NCBI GenBank assembly: GCA_949745625.1
Contig: CATJZR010000182.1
Coordinates: forward strand, 1-23,861
Direction: 5' to 3'
Origin: an uncultured Eubacteriales bacterium
Lineage (GTDB): Bacteria > Bacillota > Clostridia > Christensenellales > Borkfalkiaceae
DNA: 23,861 nt
In this document: positions 7,025 through 14,100 of the stretch, piece after piece
Layout of the letters: each line of letters starts with the position of its first letter
Position numbering within the stretch: the first letter of the stretch is position 1
Made by a program: the position numbers and the translations under genes
The notes under the pieces: generated by a model
What the model was told of the DNA's origin: nothing
The model's input: the letters and a program-made list of their open reading frames with translations, nothing else
Databases searched by the model: none

Positions 7025-8173
7025 ATGAAAAAGTTATTATCCATTTTTGCTTCGCTTATGATGCTTTGCACGCTTGCGTTCGGATTTTCGGCTTGCGGCA
7101 GCGACGGCGCAGACGGCAAGGACGGCGTTTCCGTCGAAACGTCGTATATCGACGGCGACGGCAACCTGATAATAAAACTGACCGACGGCAGGGAAATAAA
7201 CTGCGGCAGGGTTGAAAGCGGCGAAAGTTTTTACTATACCGCCGTGTGCGAGGACGGGCAGACCGTATCCTACACAGTGCGCAGCATCGGCTCGGTATCG
7301 GATGCGGAAGTAATAATTCCCGCCGAGTATAAGGGCAAGCCCGTAACGGCAATCGGCGAAAACGCATTTTTCAACTGCAAATATATAACGGGCGTAACTC
7401 TGCCAGACAGTGTTGAGTCGATAGGTGAAAACGCATTCAACGGCTGCGAGCGGCTTATAAGCGTCGACCTCGGCGAGGGGGTAAAGACGATAGGCGACGG
7501 CGCGTTCGCGTACTGCCATTCGTTGGAAGCCGTCGAAATTCCGTCAAGCGCGAGGACGATAGGCTCTGATGTGTTTGCAAATTGCTATTCACTTTCGCGC
7601 GCGGTTATCAACGAGGGCGTCGAGCGTATTGGCAGAAGCGTATTCACGGGCTGCAACGCGCTTGAAGAGGTCAACTTCCCCGACACCATAGAGCGTGTCG
7701 GCGAGGACGAAAACGGCGACTTTTCCATGACTGCGACGTTTATGAACTGCGCGGGCTTAAAGCGGGTAAAGCTTCCCGCAAGGCTGGAATATGTTCCGCA
7801 ATGGTTCTTTGCGGGCTGTATTCAGCTGGAAACCGTCGAAATCGGCAAAAGCGTAAAAAGCGTGGGATATTCCGCATTTTTCGATAACGGCGCAATGCAA
7901 AGCATAGTTCTGCCCGCGTCGCTTGTTACGTGCGAAAGCTATTCGTTTTATAAGCTGTATTCGCTTGAAAGCGTATTTTTCGAGGGAACTGCCGTTCAGT
8001 GGGCGGCAATAGAAATAGGTCGTGTCGACAGCGGCAGCACTCCGCTTGCAGCCCGCTCGACCATAGGCGATATGTTCGGCGAAAGCGTGACGGTGTATTT
8101 TTACAGCGAAAGCCGCCCGACGGAAGAGGGCAGCTTCTGGCGCTACGTAAACGGAAAACCCGTTAAATGGTAA
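7025..8173 (+). CDS. BspA-type leucine-rich-repeat lipoprotein
   Basis: A 382-residue lipoprotein. Residues 1-24 are a signal peptide with lipobox FSAC (Cys24). A short collagen-like GADGKDGVS follows, then a small beta segment. From about residue 75 there are about ten LRR_5 (BspA-type) repeats of the form IGENAFxxCxxLxxVxLPxSV; the protein ends with a region carrying TAVQWAAIEIG, common at the end of such proteins. BspA-like repeats mediate protein binding or adhesion on the cell surface. ATG 7025 precedes the signal peptide. TTGAAT (6989-6994), 16 bases and TATTAG (7011-7016) would put +1 close to the ATG, and no clear ribosome site is seen. Confidence 0.9.
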   Translation: MKKLLSIFASLMMLCTLAFGFSACGSDGADGKDGVSVETSYIDGDGNLIIKLTDGREINCGRVESGESFYYTAVCEDGQTVSYTVRSIGSVSDAEVIIPAEYKGKPVTAIGENAFFNCKYITGVTLPDSVESIGENAFNGCERLISVDLGEGVKTIGDGAFAYCHSLEAVEIPSSARTIGSDVFANCYSLSRAVINEGVERIGRSVFTGCNALEEVNFPDTIERVGEDENGDFSMTATFMNCAGLKRVKLPARLEYVPQWFFAGCIQLETVEIGKSVKSVGYSAFFDNGAMQSIVLPASLVTCESYSFYKLYSLESVFFEGTAVQWAAIEIGRVDSGSTPLAARSTIGDMFGESVTVYFYSESRPTEEGSFWRYVNGKPVKW

Positions 8174-8177
8174 TTGC

Positions 8178-8207
8178 AGCCCGCCGTGCACGGCGGGCTT
8201 TTTTTTT
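8178..8207 (+). terminator. Strong intrinsic terminator
   Basis: The 22-base palindrome at 8178-8199 folds into a GCCCGCCG/CGGCGGGC stem with a TGCA loop. It is followed by nine T residues. Confidence 0.95.
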
Positions 8208-8215
8208 AAAATGTC

Positions 8216-8244
8216 TTGACACGGCGGCGCGGAAATGGTAGAAT
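8216..8244 (+). promoter_or_regulatory. Promoter of the structured leader and second LRR gene
   Basis: TTGACA (8216-8221), 17-base spacer, TAGAAT (8239-8244). It starts only nine bases after the preceding T-run and predicts +1 at about 8251. Confidence 0.85.
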
Positions 8245-8249
8245 AAAAG

Positions 8250-8407
8250 TGCGACATTAACTTAATACTGCACAATGGTATACTTGGTAGAAGTGTATCT
8301 TCTTTTGCTTTACAATTCATTGTGCAAAACGAGTTAAAAGTTGGTGTCGCAACCTACGAGGAGTGTACATTTTCTATATGTCGCTTCTTATGGGAAGCGG
8401 CATTTTT
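8250..8407 (+). ncRNA. Structured 5' leader with terminator, candidate attenuator or small RNA
   Basis: The leader folds into stacked stems: 8250-8263 with 8338-8351 (14 pairs, two G-U), 8269-8277 with 8318-8326 (nine pairs) and 8278-8285 with 8291-8298 (eight pairs, two G-U, loop GGTAG). It ends in a terminator: ATGTCGCTTC (8378-8387) with GAAGCGGCAT (8394-8403), then TTTTT. GCGACAT at 8251-8257 can pair either with the 3' strand of the first stem or with ATGTCGC (8378-8384) of the terminator, the logic of a transcription attenuator. It matches none of the riboswitch consensus sequences I know, and no T-box sequence is present. A free small RNA of about 155 bases is the alternative. Confidence 0.6.
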
Positions 8408-8424
8408 ATTTAAGGAGAGAATTT

Positions 8425-9261
8425 ATGAAACGCAAACTATGTCTTGTCTCGGGGATATTATTCGCCTTGCCCGCGTTTGCTTTAAGCGCGTGCGGGGATT
8501 TTACCGACGGGCTTGAATTTACCGCGTCGGAGGACGGCTCGTACTATATCTGTTCGGGAATAGGCGAGGCGACCGCCGCGCAAATTACAATACCGTCCGA
8601 GCACAAGGGCAAACCCGTAACGGGCATAGGCCCGTGGGCGTTTGCGGGCTGCGAAAACCTGACGTCCGTCACCGTGCCCGATTCGGTCACCGCGATAGAT
8701 GCCTACGCCTTTATAGGCTGTAAAGCGCTTACCGAGGTATCCGTTCCCGACAGCGTGGTTTCACTCGGGCGTGGCGTGTTCTGCTATTGCGCGGCGCTTA
8801 CTGACGTAAAAATTCCCGAAGGGCTTTCGTACGTCGGCGGTCAGACTTTTTACGGCTGTATTAGCCTTACCGAGATAATTATTCCCGACGGCGTTGAATT
8901 TATCTGGGAGGACGCGTTCGCATACTGTAAGGGGCTTACCGAAATCGTAATACCGGACGGAGTTGTTTCGGTGGCAAGCTGCGCGTTTTACGGCTGCGAG
9001 GGATTAACCGAAATAACCTTTCCCGACAGCGTAACGTGCATAAGTACGGGCGTGCTGGAAAATTGCATAAATCTGCAAAGCGTCACCTTCGGCAGCGCCG
9101 TAACACAAATAGAAATGCGGGCGTTTGACGGCTGCGAAAATCTGACCGCCGTCAATTACGGCGGCACGGCGGAGGGGTGGGGCTCGATAGTCAAGGGTCT
9201 CGACTGGAACGCTGACACGGGCGAATACGAGGTTAACTGTACCGACGGTACGGCAAAATAA
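8425..9261 (+). CDS. BspA-type leucine-rich-repeat lipoprotein
   Basis: A 278-residue lipoprotein with signal peptide and lipobox LSAC (Cys23), then about eight LRR_5 repeats (LTSVTVPDSVTAIDAYAFIGCK and similar), ending in a CENLTAVNYGGTAEGW cap. It is a paralogue of the LRR protein at 7025 with fewer repeats and no collagen-like linker. ATG 8425 has AAGGAG about nine bases upstream (8412-8417). The gene lies directly behind an intrinsic terminator in its own leader, so expression probably needs antitermination or readthrough. Surface binding or adhesion is the usual role of such repeats; the ligand is unknown. Confidence 0.9.
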   Translation: MKRKLCLVSGILFALPAFALSACGDFTDGLEFTASEDGSYYICSGIGEATAAQITIPSEHKGKPVTGIGPWAFAGCENLTSVTVPDSVTAIDAYAFIGCKALTEVSVPDSVVSLGRGVFCYCAALTDVKIPEGLSYVGGQTFYGCISLTEIIIPDGVEFIWEDAFAYCKGLTEIVIPDGVVSVASCAFYGCEGLTEITFPDSVTCISTGVLENCINLQSVTFGSAVTQIEMRAFDGCENLTAVNYGGTAEGWGSIVKGLDWNADTGEYEVNCTDGTAK

Positions 9262-9287
9262 AGCCGCGGGCTTATGCCCGCGGCTTT
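9260..9287. terminator. Bidirectional terminator
   Basis: AAAGCCGCGGGC (9260-9271) pairs perfectly with GCCCGCGGCTTT (9276-9287), loop TTAT. It overlaps the stop codon of the LRR gene and also serves the convergent XRE gene. Confidence 0.9.
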
Positions 9288-9295
9288 ATTTATTG

Positions 9296-9574
9296 TCAGC
9301 GTTGTAAAATATCGTTGATAATCTGCCTTATATGCGCTATTTCCGAATCGGATAATCCCGAAACGTCAATTATCGTACGGTTGTCCAAATCAAGCAGATA
9401 GTCCGTTGTGACCTTAAAATATTTGGCTATTTTAATAAGCATTTCTATCGACGGCTGTATATAATCGTTTTCCCAATTAGATGCGCACTGTTTGCTTACC
9501 CCTAAAGCGTATGCAAGTTCTACCTGCGTAAGGCCGTGCGCCGTGCGCAATTTTTTTATAACTTCGTTGAGCAT
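9296..9574 (-). CDS. XRE-family HTH regulator
   Basis: A 92-residue protein. Residues 1-62 are a Cro/CI-type HTH (LRTAHGLTQVELAYALGVSK, recognition helix KQCASNWENDY). The tail of about 30 residues is helical (SGLSDSEIAHIRQIINDIL) and probably dimerises. The start ATG 9574 has GAGG upstream. It diverges from the membrane protein gene at 9691. The shared gap holds two related palindromes on the two promoters, so it is probably a repressor of both. Confidence 0.92.
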   Translation of the reverse strand: MLNEVIKKLRTAHGLTQVELAYALGVSKQCASNWENDYIQPSIEMLIKIAKYFKVTTDYLLDLDNRTIIDVSGLSDSEIAHIRQIINDILQR

Positions 9575-9609
9575 AAGTCCTCACTGTTTTTGATTGCGTA
9601 AAAAATTAC

Positions 9610-9660
9610 GATACTATTGTATCAATTCACTTGACAATATATAAAATACTATGGTATATT
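9610..9660. promoter_or_regulatory. Divergent promoters with paired operators
   Basis: Operator 1 is GATAC-TATT-GTATC (9610-9623) and operator 2 is ATAC-TATG-GTAT (9646-9657). Operator 1 covers an extended -10 on the minus strand (TGATACAAT, 9624-9616). Operator 2 covers the spacer and -10 of the plus-strand promoter TTGACA (9631-9636), 18 bases, TATATT (9655-9660). The common half-site ATAC suggests one regulator, most likely the adjacent XRE protein. Confidence 0.75.
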
Positions 9661-9690
9661 ATCAGTAGACTTTTTACAAGGAGAAAACAG

Positions 9691-10245
9691 ATGGCAAGGG
9701 AAACGATAACTGTACAAAGCTACCCCGACGACTATATTATTAACGAAACAATCAAAGAATATGAAGCGTTCGGGTGGGAGCTTTTAAACAATCAGAGATG
9801 TCAGGAGTACGAGGGGCAGACGCAAGGACTTGACGGGTCGTCGACAAAGCACTACTCAACGTTTAATAAGCTTACCTTTTCAAGAGAAAAAGCAAGTCCG
9901 TGGTACAGCCGCATAGTGCCGATGGAAGCGGAGTACCGTTCACTGGTCAGCGAAAAACCGGAACGTCCGCAAAATAAACACAAAATGAGCACTTTAACTT
10001 TTTATATTTTAGGCGTCATAGCTCTTGTCATAGGGATAGCGTTTGCAATTTGGATAAGCCCGATATTGTTGGTTGCTGCGGTGGGCGGCGCGCTTTGTCT
10101 TGTTTATGCAATTTGCAGAACGGTTATCGGCAAAAAGCGGACGAATGCATATCGCTTTGAATTAGCCGACTGGAAGAAAAATCAAGGTGTCCGTGCGGAA
10201 AAGTTATTGAAGTATGCAGAACGGATAGTAAACGGAATCGAATAA
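9691..10245 (+). CDS. Membrane protein with cytosolic N-terminal domain, function unknown
   Basis: A 184-residue protein. Residues 1-95 are soluble (PDDYIINETIKEYEAFGWEL, then YSTFNKLTFSRE), probably a small alpha/beta domain. Two adjacent membrane spans follow at about 103-125 and 127-147 (TFYILGVIALVIGIAFAIWI; ILLVAAVGGALCLVYAI), then a basic, charged C-terminal helix. ATG 9691 has AAGGAG eight bases upstream; the longer frame starts inside the promoter. Its promoter carries an operator shared with the divergent XRE gene. I do not recognise the family. Confidence 0.8.
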   Translation: MARETITVQSYPDDYIINETIKEYEAFGWELLNNQRCQEYEGQTQGLDGSSTKHYSTFNKLTFSREKASPWYSRIVPMEAEYRSLVSEKPERPQNKHKMSTLTFYILGVIALVIGIAFAIWISPILLVAAVGGALCLVYAICRTVIGKKRTNAYRFELADWKKNQGVRAEKLLKYAERIVNGIE

Positions 10246-10253
10246 CAGACCGA

Positions 10254-10279
10254 AAAGCCTTTCCTGCGGGAAAGGCTTT
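10254..10279 (+). terminator. Terminator after the membrane protein gene
   Basis: AAAGCCTTTCC (10254-10264) pairs with GGAAAGGCTTT (10269-10279), loop TGCG. It lies eight bases beyond the stop codon. Confidence 0.8.
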
Positions 10280-10287
10280 AAGTATGT

Positions 10288-10324
10288 AGCCCGCCCGAGC
10301 GTTAATATAACGCTCGGGCGGGCT
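10288..10324. terminator. Long GC-rich hairpin downstream of the GltD-like gene
   Basis: Arms 10288-10304 and 10308-10324 pair perfectly over 17 bases with an ATA loop. It lies just beyond the stop of the minus-strand gene. The T-tract is poor on both sides, so it may stabilise or insulate rather than release. Confidence 0.75.
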
Positions 10325-10336
10325 GTCGTATTCGTT

Positions 10337-11563
10337 TTAATTTTTGGGGAGTGATTTTAAATAAGCGTCCATTGCGTAGGCAACGCGTTTGGCGGTTTCG
10401 GCCGCCTCGACTACGGTTTTTGCTCCGCGCACCACGTCGCCCGCGGCGAACAGTCCGGGGCGCGAGGTCGAGCCGTCCTCGTTGATTTTAACAAGCCCGC
10501 GCTCGTTGGTTTCAAGTCCCTCGGTTTGGGTGAGAATAAGGTTCGAGGGGCGCTGAGAAATACATATAAATACCGAGTCGGCTTGCATAAGCTCTGGCGT
10601 TTCGGCGGTGGATATTACGCGGTGATTTTCGTCGCAGACGGTGTCCGCGAACAGCACGCCGCGGTCAGTTATTTCCACGGGCGACTTGTTGAATATAAAT
10701 TCCGCTCCTTCTATTTCGGCGTATTCCTTTTCCTCTTCGCTTGCGGTGTATCTGTCGCTGCGGACCACTACCTTAACGCTTTTCGCCCCGCGCCGCAACG
10801 CAGTGCGCGCCACGTCCATTGCCACGTTACCCGCGCCTATAACTATGACGTTTTTACCAAGCTGATATACCTCGGGTCGTTCGAGGTAGTGCACCCCGTA
10901 ATGCACGTGACCCAGCGTTTCGCCCTTTACACCCAAGGGTATGGGCCAGGTAACGCCCGTGCCTATCGATATAGCCTTAAACCCGTCGCGGAAAAGCTCT
11001 TCTACTCCGAACGCCTTGCCTATCGTTACGTTGAACTTGATTTTAACGCCCAGCCTGTACAGTATGTTCAGGTATGCGTCTACTATCGATTTCGGCAGCC
11101 TGAACTCGGGTATGCCGTATCTCAGCACTCCGCCGATTTCGCTTTTCGACTCGAATATGGTTACGTCGTAGCCCAGCTGAGCCATTTTTATTGCTATGGT
11201 AATGCCTGCGGGCCCCGCCCCGACAACAGCGACGCGTATGCCGTTGGGCGCTGCCTTTTCAAGCTCTAAGCTGTCTATATAGTGCGACGAAACGAAGTTT
11301 TCAATCGTGCTTACCTCTACCGGTTCGCCCTTAATGCCGCGTATGCAGTGCCCCTGACACTGGTTGCCGTGGTTGCAGACGATTGAGCATACCACCGACA
11401 GCGGGTTGTTCTCGAACAGCATTTTCCCCGCGCCCTTTATGTCGCCGCCGAGAAAGGCGGATATAAATTGCGGAATGGGCGTGTTTATGGGGCAGCCCTT
11501 CCTGCACGACGGGTTTTTACAGTTCAGACATCTTTTTGCCTCGGCAATTACGTTATGTGCCAC
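10337..11563 (-). CDS. GltD-like NAD(P)H-dependent flavoprotein oxidoreductase
   Basis: A protein of 408 residues of the glutamate synthase small-subunit (GltD) family. The N-terminal domain has cysteine clusters for two Fe-S centres (CLNCKNPSCRKGCP and CSIVCNHGNQCQGHC). FAD binding is at VAVVGAGPAGITIA, NAD(P) binding at VIVIGAGNVAMDVA, and the ATG-type FAD motif PGLFAAGDVVRGAKTVVEAA lies near the C-terminus. It could pass electrons to GltB, or act like NfnB/SudA; no large subunit or ferredoxin partner is nearby, so I give no symbol. I prefer GTG 11563, preceded by GAGGT at eight bases, over the upstream TTG 11581. Confidence 0.88.
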   Translation of the reverse strand: MAHNVIAEAKRCLNCKNPSCRKGCPINTPIPQFISAFLGGDIKGAGKMLFENNPLSVVCSIVCNHGNQCQGHCIRGIKGEPVEVSTIENFVSSHYIDSLELEKAAPNGIRVAVVGAGPAGITIAIKMAQLGYDVTIFESKSEIGGVLRYGIPEFRLPKSIVDAYLNILYRLGVKIKFNVTIGKAFGVEELFRDGFKAISIGTGVTWPIPLGVKGETLGHVHYGVHYLERPEVYQLGKNVIVIGAGNVAMDVARTALRRGAKSVKVVVRSDRYTASEEEKEYAEIEGAEFIFNKSPVEITDRGVLFADTVCDENHRVISTAETPELMQADSVFICISQRPSNLILTQTEGLETNERGLVKINEDGSTSRPGLFAAGDVVRGAKTVVEAAETAKRVAYAMDAYLKSLPKN

Positions 11564-11593
11564 GGGAATTTTACCTCGCAAAATTTTTTAATT

Positions 11594-11622
11594 ATTATAA
11601 CACGGCGTCGCGGTTAATTCAA
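11594..11622 (-). promoter_or_regulatory. Promoter of the GltD-like gene
   Basis: Minus strand: TTGAAT (11622-11617), 17-base spacer, TATAAT (11599-11594). The rest of the gap to 11761 is AT-rich; I saw no convincing promoter for the plus-strand gene in it. Confidence 0.7.
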
Positions 11623-11761
11623 TAGCTTAGCTAAAAAATTTCAAATACGTTTCGGGTTATTAAATTATTTGCAAAATTTTACAATCATAAACTCAAAGTG
11701 CAAGGGTCATACTACTGATAAGGGTATTCTACTGCCCGTTTTACTATAAGGAGAAATAAAA

Positions 11762-11950
11762 GTGGAAAAATTTATTTTAGGTGTCGCTATCGGAATGGCT
11801 GGCGGCGCGCTTGCTGTTGCCAACAACTGCAAACTTAGAAATCTCGTCAAGAAAAATCAGGAAGATTTAATGACGAAGGCAGAGCAGTATATCGACAGCA
11901 AGCTTGAAAAAATGGAGAAGAAGACGGAAGAAGCTACTTCCCGGAACTAA
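11762..11950 (+). CDS. Small membrane-anchored coiled-coil protein
   Basis: A 62-residue protein. Residues 4-22 form one glycine/alanine-rich membrane span (ILGVAIGMAGGALAVANN) and residues 24-60 a charged amphipathic helix rich in K and E, likely coiled coil. The layout resembles small YtxH-type proteins, though it is too short for a family call. The start is GTG 11762 with AAGGAG (11748-11753 region) eight bases upstream. It stands alone between its own leader and a strong terminator. Confidence 0.75.
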   Translation: MEKFILGVAIGMAGGALAVANNCKLRNLVKKNQEDLMTKAEQYIDSKLEKMEKKTEEATSRN

Positions 11951-11963
11951 GCCGTTCAAAAGT

Positions 11964-11999
11964 ATTACCGCGGGGATATCCCCGCGGTAATATTTTTTT
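11964..11999 (+). terminator. Strong intrinsic terminator
   Basis: ATTACCGCGGGG (11964-11975) pairs perfectly with CCCCGCGGTAAT (11980-11991), loop ATAT, followed by a run of seven T. It insulates the following cassette array from the left. Confidence 0.95.
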
Positions 12000-12000
12000 C

Positions 12001-12029
12001 TTGCATTTTTTTTGTGTATTTGTTACAAT
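12001..12029 (+). promoter_or_regulatory. Promoter of cassette A regulator (leaderless)
   Basis: TTGCAT (12001-12006), 17-base spacer, TACAAT (12024-12029). The ATG at 12036 is seven bases after the -10 box, the normal position of +1. No ribosome site is present. Confidence 0.75.
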
Positions 12030-12035
12030 ACAAAT

Positions 12036-12554
12036 ATGGAAAACATCGGCGAAAAAATTTACAAAGTAAGAAAAGAAAAACACGTTTCTCAGGAAAAGCT
12101 TGCGGAGGAAGTTAATGTCGCGCGGCAAACCGTTTCTAAGTGGGAAAGAGATATTGCGCAACCTACTATGGAAAATATTAAAAGTTTATGCGTGTATTTC
12201 GGTGTAGAATTTAATTACTTTTTATCAGATAAAGAAATAGCGGAAATTAAAGAAGTATCAGCTGTGCAGAATGCCGTAACGCAATCAGAAGATAAAAAAG
12301 AATCCAAGTTTAAATCGCTTAAAATCGTGTCAATAGTTGCAGGCATGGTGCTATTAGCTCTTTTTGTTATTGCAAGCGGCGTTGCTGCATACGTTACTAT
12401 TGCTCCTGACGATGAGCCGTATGTTGATTCGGTGCATATCGTAAATTATGGGGGAATTATTTTTTTAGTAATTGGCGTGGTTGCTGCGTCGATATTTATA
12501 TCGCTGTCCGCAATTTTGATAAATAAATGCATAAAAAACAGAAAAAACAAGTAA
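12036..12554 (+). CDS. Cassette A: XRE regulator with two membrane spans
   Basis: A 172-residue one-component regulator. Residues 1-65 are an XRE HTH (VSQEKLAEEVNVARQTVSKW, ending at FNYFLSD). A charged linker (66-94) leads to membrane span 1 (about 96-120), a short outside loop with VDSVHIVNYG (121-138) and span 2 (139-163), then a basic tail. DNA binding and sensing thus lie in one membrane-tethered chain. ATG 12036 coincides with the expected transcription start; the in-frame ATG at 12012 lies inside the promoter. Paralogues lie at 15061 and 17207. It is followed by exported proteins whose promoter it probably controls (inference). Confidence 0.9.
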   Translation: MENIGEKIYKVRKEKHVSQEKLAEEVNVARQTVSKWERDIAQPTMENIKSLCVYFGVEFNYFLSDKEIAEIKEVSAVQNAVTQSEDKKESKFKSLKIVSIVAGMVLLALFVIASGVAAYVTIAPDDEPYVDSVHIVNYGGIIFLVIGVVAASIFISLSAILINKCIKNRKNK

Positions 12555-12592
12555 ATGACACCTGTTTTAAGTAAATTGCAACCAGAAGGTGA

Positions 12593-12651
12593 CAGACAAG
12601 CAACATATTAATGATTTATAATAGTGGGTGTAGAAAAGTTCTATACTCACT
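12593..12651 (+). promoter_or_regulatory. Cassette A output promoter with inverted repeat at +1
   Basis: CAGACA (12593-12598), 18-base spacer, TATAAT (12617-12622). The inverted repeat 12623-12635 / 12639-12651 (13 pairs, two of them G-U) begins on the next base and is followed by TATTTTC. The same layout is found at 15589 and 17745 with different repeat sequences. Confidence 0.75.
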
Positions 12652-12677
12652 ATTTTCAATTTGAAAAGAGGCGCTTT

Positions 12678-13169
12678 ATGACAAAAATCAAAAGAACTGT
12701 TTTGCTTGCAATTCTATTATTGCTATCGATTGTGTTTTGCTTAGGGGTCGGTAGCAAATTTGTAAAAGCTGAAACCGTGCATGACGACCATTCAGAATAC
12801 AGTAGCAAAAATGAAAAAATAACGCCGCGTGGAATATATACTAAATTAAATTTTTCACTTTATGGCGAATACGGTCAGGTAATGATAACGGTAAGAAATA
12901 AATTTACATTGTTTCCCGCTACCGTGACAGTTAATCTTGAACTGTACAGATCTGATACATATCAAGAAGATTTTTTAAATATGACCTTGGTTGCAACAAA
13001 TTACATTTACGATTTAGACCAAGGAGAAACGCTAACGGCTTCCGCTTCGACAAACGGAAAACAGAACTATTGGAAAGCAAGAGCATACTATAAAGTCGAT
13101 AAAAAAGATATACAGGAATATATAAGCGATACAAAGCTTTTTAATGCTGACGGAATAGTCAAGTTATAA
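12678..13169 (+). CDS. Cassette A: small secreted beta-rich protein
   Basis: A 163-residue exported protein. Residues 1-33 are a signal peptide with likely cleavage after VKA. The mature part is one domain of about 120 residues with beta-strand pattern: YTKLNFSLYGEYGQVMITV, KFTLFPATVTVNLELYRSD, DLDQGETLTASAS, YWKARAYYKVD. The same domain, about half identical by eye, makes up the first half of the cassette C lipoprotein at 17823. I do not recognise the family. Start ATG 12678 follows AAAGAGG. It is probably the first gene of the cassette A output operon. Confidence 0.85.
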   Translation: MTKIKRTVLLAILLLLSIVFCLGVGSKFVKAETVHDDHSEYSSKNEKITPRGIYTKLNFSLYGEYGQVMITVRNKFTLFPATVTVNLELYRSDTYQEDFLNMTLVATNYIYDLDQGETLTASASTNGKQNYWKARAYYKVDKKDIQEYISDTKLFNADGIVKL

Positions 13170-13279
13170 AAAATTAATATTAGAATTTTTAAGTAAACGG
13201 ACAAATGAAATTATGATTAAATGTTGAAAATAATTGACTTTCACAAAATTTACAATAAAATCGAAGGAGAAACATTTTT

Positions 13280-14098
13280 ATGATAAGCATTAAAAATTTA
13301 AGTTTAAAAAAGAAAATCGCCGCGCTTTTTCTTGCGGCAGTATCGGTTATCGTGCCTGCAATGTCGTTTTGCATTGCATCAAATAACGCGCATGCGGCAA
13401 CAGAGGGAAATCTTTCTATTGGGGATAAAATCGCACAAGACACGCGCGCAACTGTTATTAAAAATACTATTTGTGTAAAGAGATGGCACGAATATGTTTT
13501 TACTTTATATTATTTAGGAACTTTTGATAATGTTTTTGTTGCAGAAGTTAGAATGCCTAAATTTATAACCTCTTACTATGAGTATTCTTATACGAAGGAA
13601 ATACAAAAAATATCGTCATATAATTTAACAACTACTCTGTCTGATAAAATTACGGCAGAGCTTGAAATTGAGGGCGAAATAGGATTATCCGGTTTTTTAA
13701 ACAATGCAAAGTCGTTTGTAAATGTCAGCAGTAGCAATAAAATAGAATCGGCAGTGACGGTTTCTGAAACAATTACATATACAGAGAGCGTAATTACAGA
13801 AGAAAAAATATTTTTAAAAGTCGATGGCGTTAATAGTCCTTATAATCATTATTACGGCGATATGCTTATGATGGCAAGAGCGAATAAATTCAGGCTTCAT
13901 GTTTATAAACAGCAACATGCAAAATACCGTAAAAGTGCGTTACATAAGTGGAGCGAATACCAAATTGAGGAAACTTGGGATCAGGATTATATTTTTTATG
14001 CTTCATACTACAATTCAAGTGCAAATTTTTACAGATTGACAGGTGATTTGGGCAATCATGATCAGTATTTAAATTTAATAAGCAACGCAGGCAAATAA
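13280..14098 (+). CDS. Cassette A: secreted protein of unknown function
   Basis: A 272-residue exported protein; the signal peptide ends near residue 39 (AHA, then AT). The middle (about 105-175) has long alternating Ser/Thr-rich strands: YNLTTTLSDKITAELEIEG, then ESAVTVSETITYTESVITEE, around GEIGLSGFLNN. That pattern occurs in beta-pore-forming proteins of the aerolysin type but also in other beta-rich proteins, so I leave function open. ATG 13280 has AAGGAG about eleven bases upstream. The 110-base gap before it is AT-rich with no good promoter. It is followed two bases later by the lipoprotein gene. Confidence 0.8.
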   Translation: MISIKNLSLKKKIAALFLAAVSVIVPAMSFCIASNNAHAATEGNLSIGDKIAQDTRATVIKNTICVKRWHEYVFTLYYLGTFDNVFVAEVRMPKFITSYYEYSYTKEIQKISSYNLTTTLSDKITAELEIEGEIGLSGFLNNAKSFVNVSSSNKIESAVTVSETITYTESVITEEKIFLKVDGVNSPYNHYYGDMLMMARANKFRLHVYKQQHAKYRKSALHKWSEYQIEETWDQDYIFYASYYNSSANFYRLTGDLGNHDQYLNLISNAGK

Positions 14099-14100
14099 CA

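Noticed and set aside
7037..7519. 160-residue minus-strand frame
   Set aside because: Shadow of the LRR lipoprotein gene at 7025; its Tyr/Ala/Val pattern mirrors the repeated codons.
8250..8407. T-box or known riboswitch in the LRR leader
   Set aside because: No T-box sequence or specifier-loop layout, and no core of SAM, purine, c-di-GMP, preQ1 or fluoride classes that I can recognise.
10526..11269. 247-residue open frame on the plus strand
   Set aside because: It lies wholly inside the GltD-like gene on the other strand and has shadow-type composition rich in Tyr, Arg and His; no ribosome site.
13170..13279. Separate promoter for the gene at 13280
   Set aside because: TTGACT and TACAAT are only 11 bases apart; no other pair has usable spacing.
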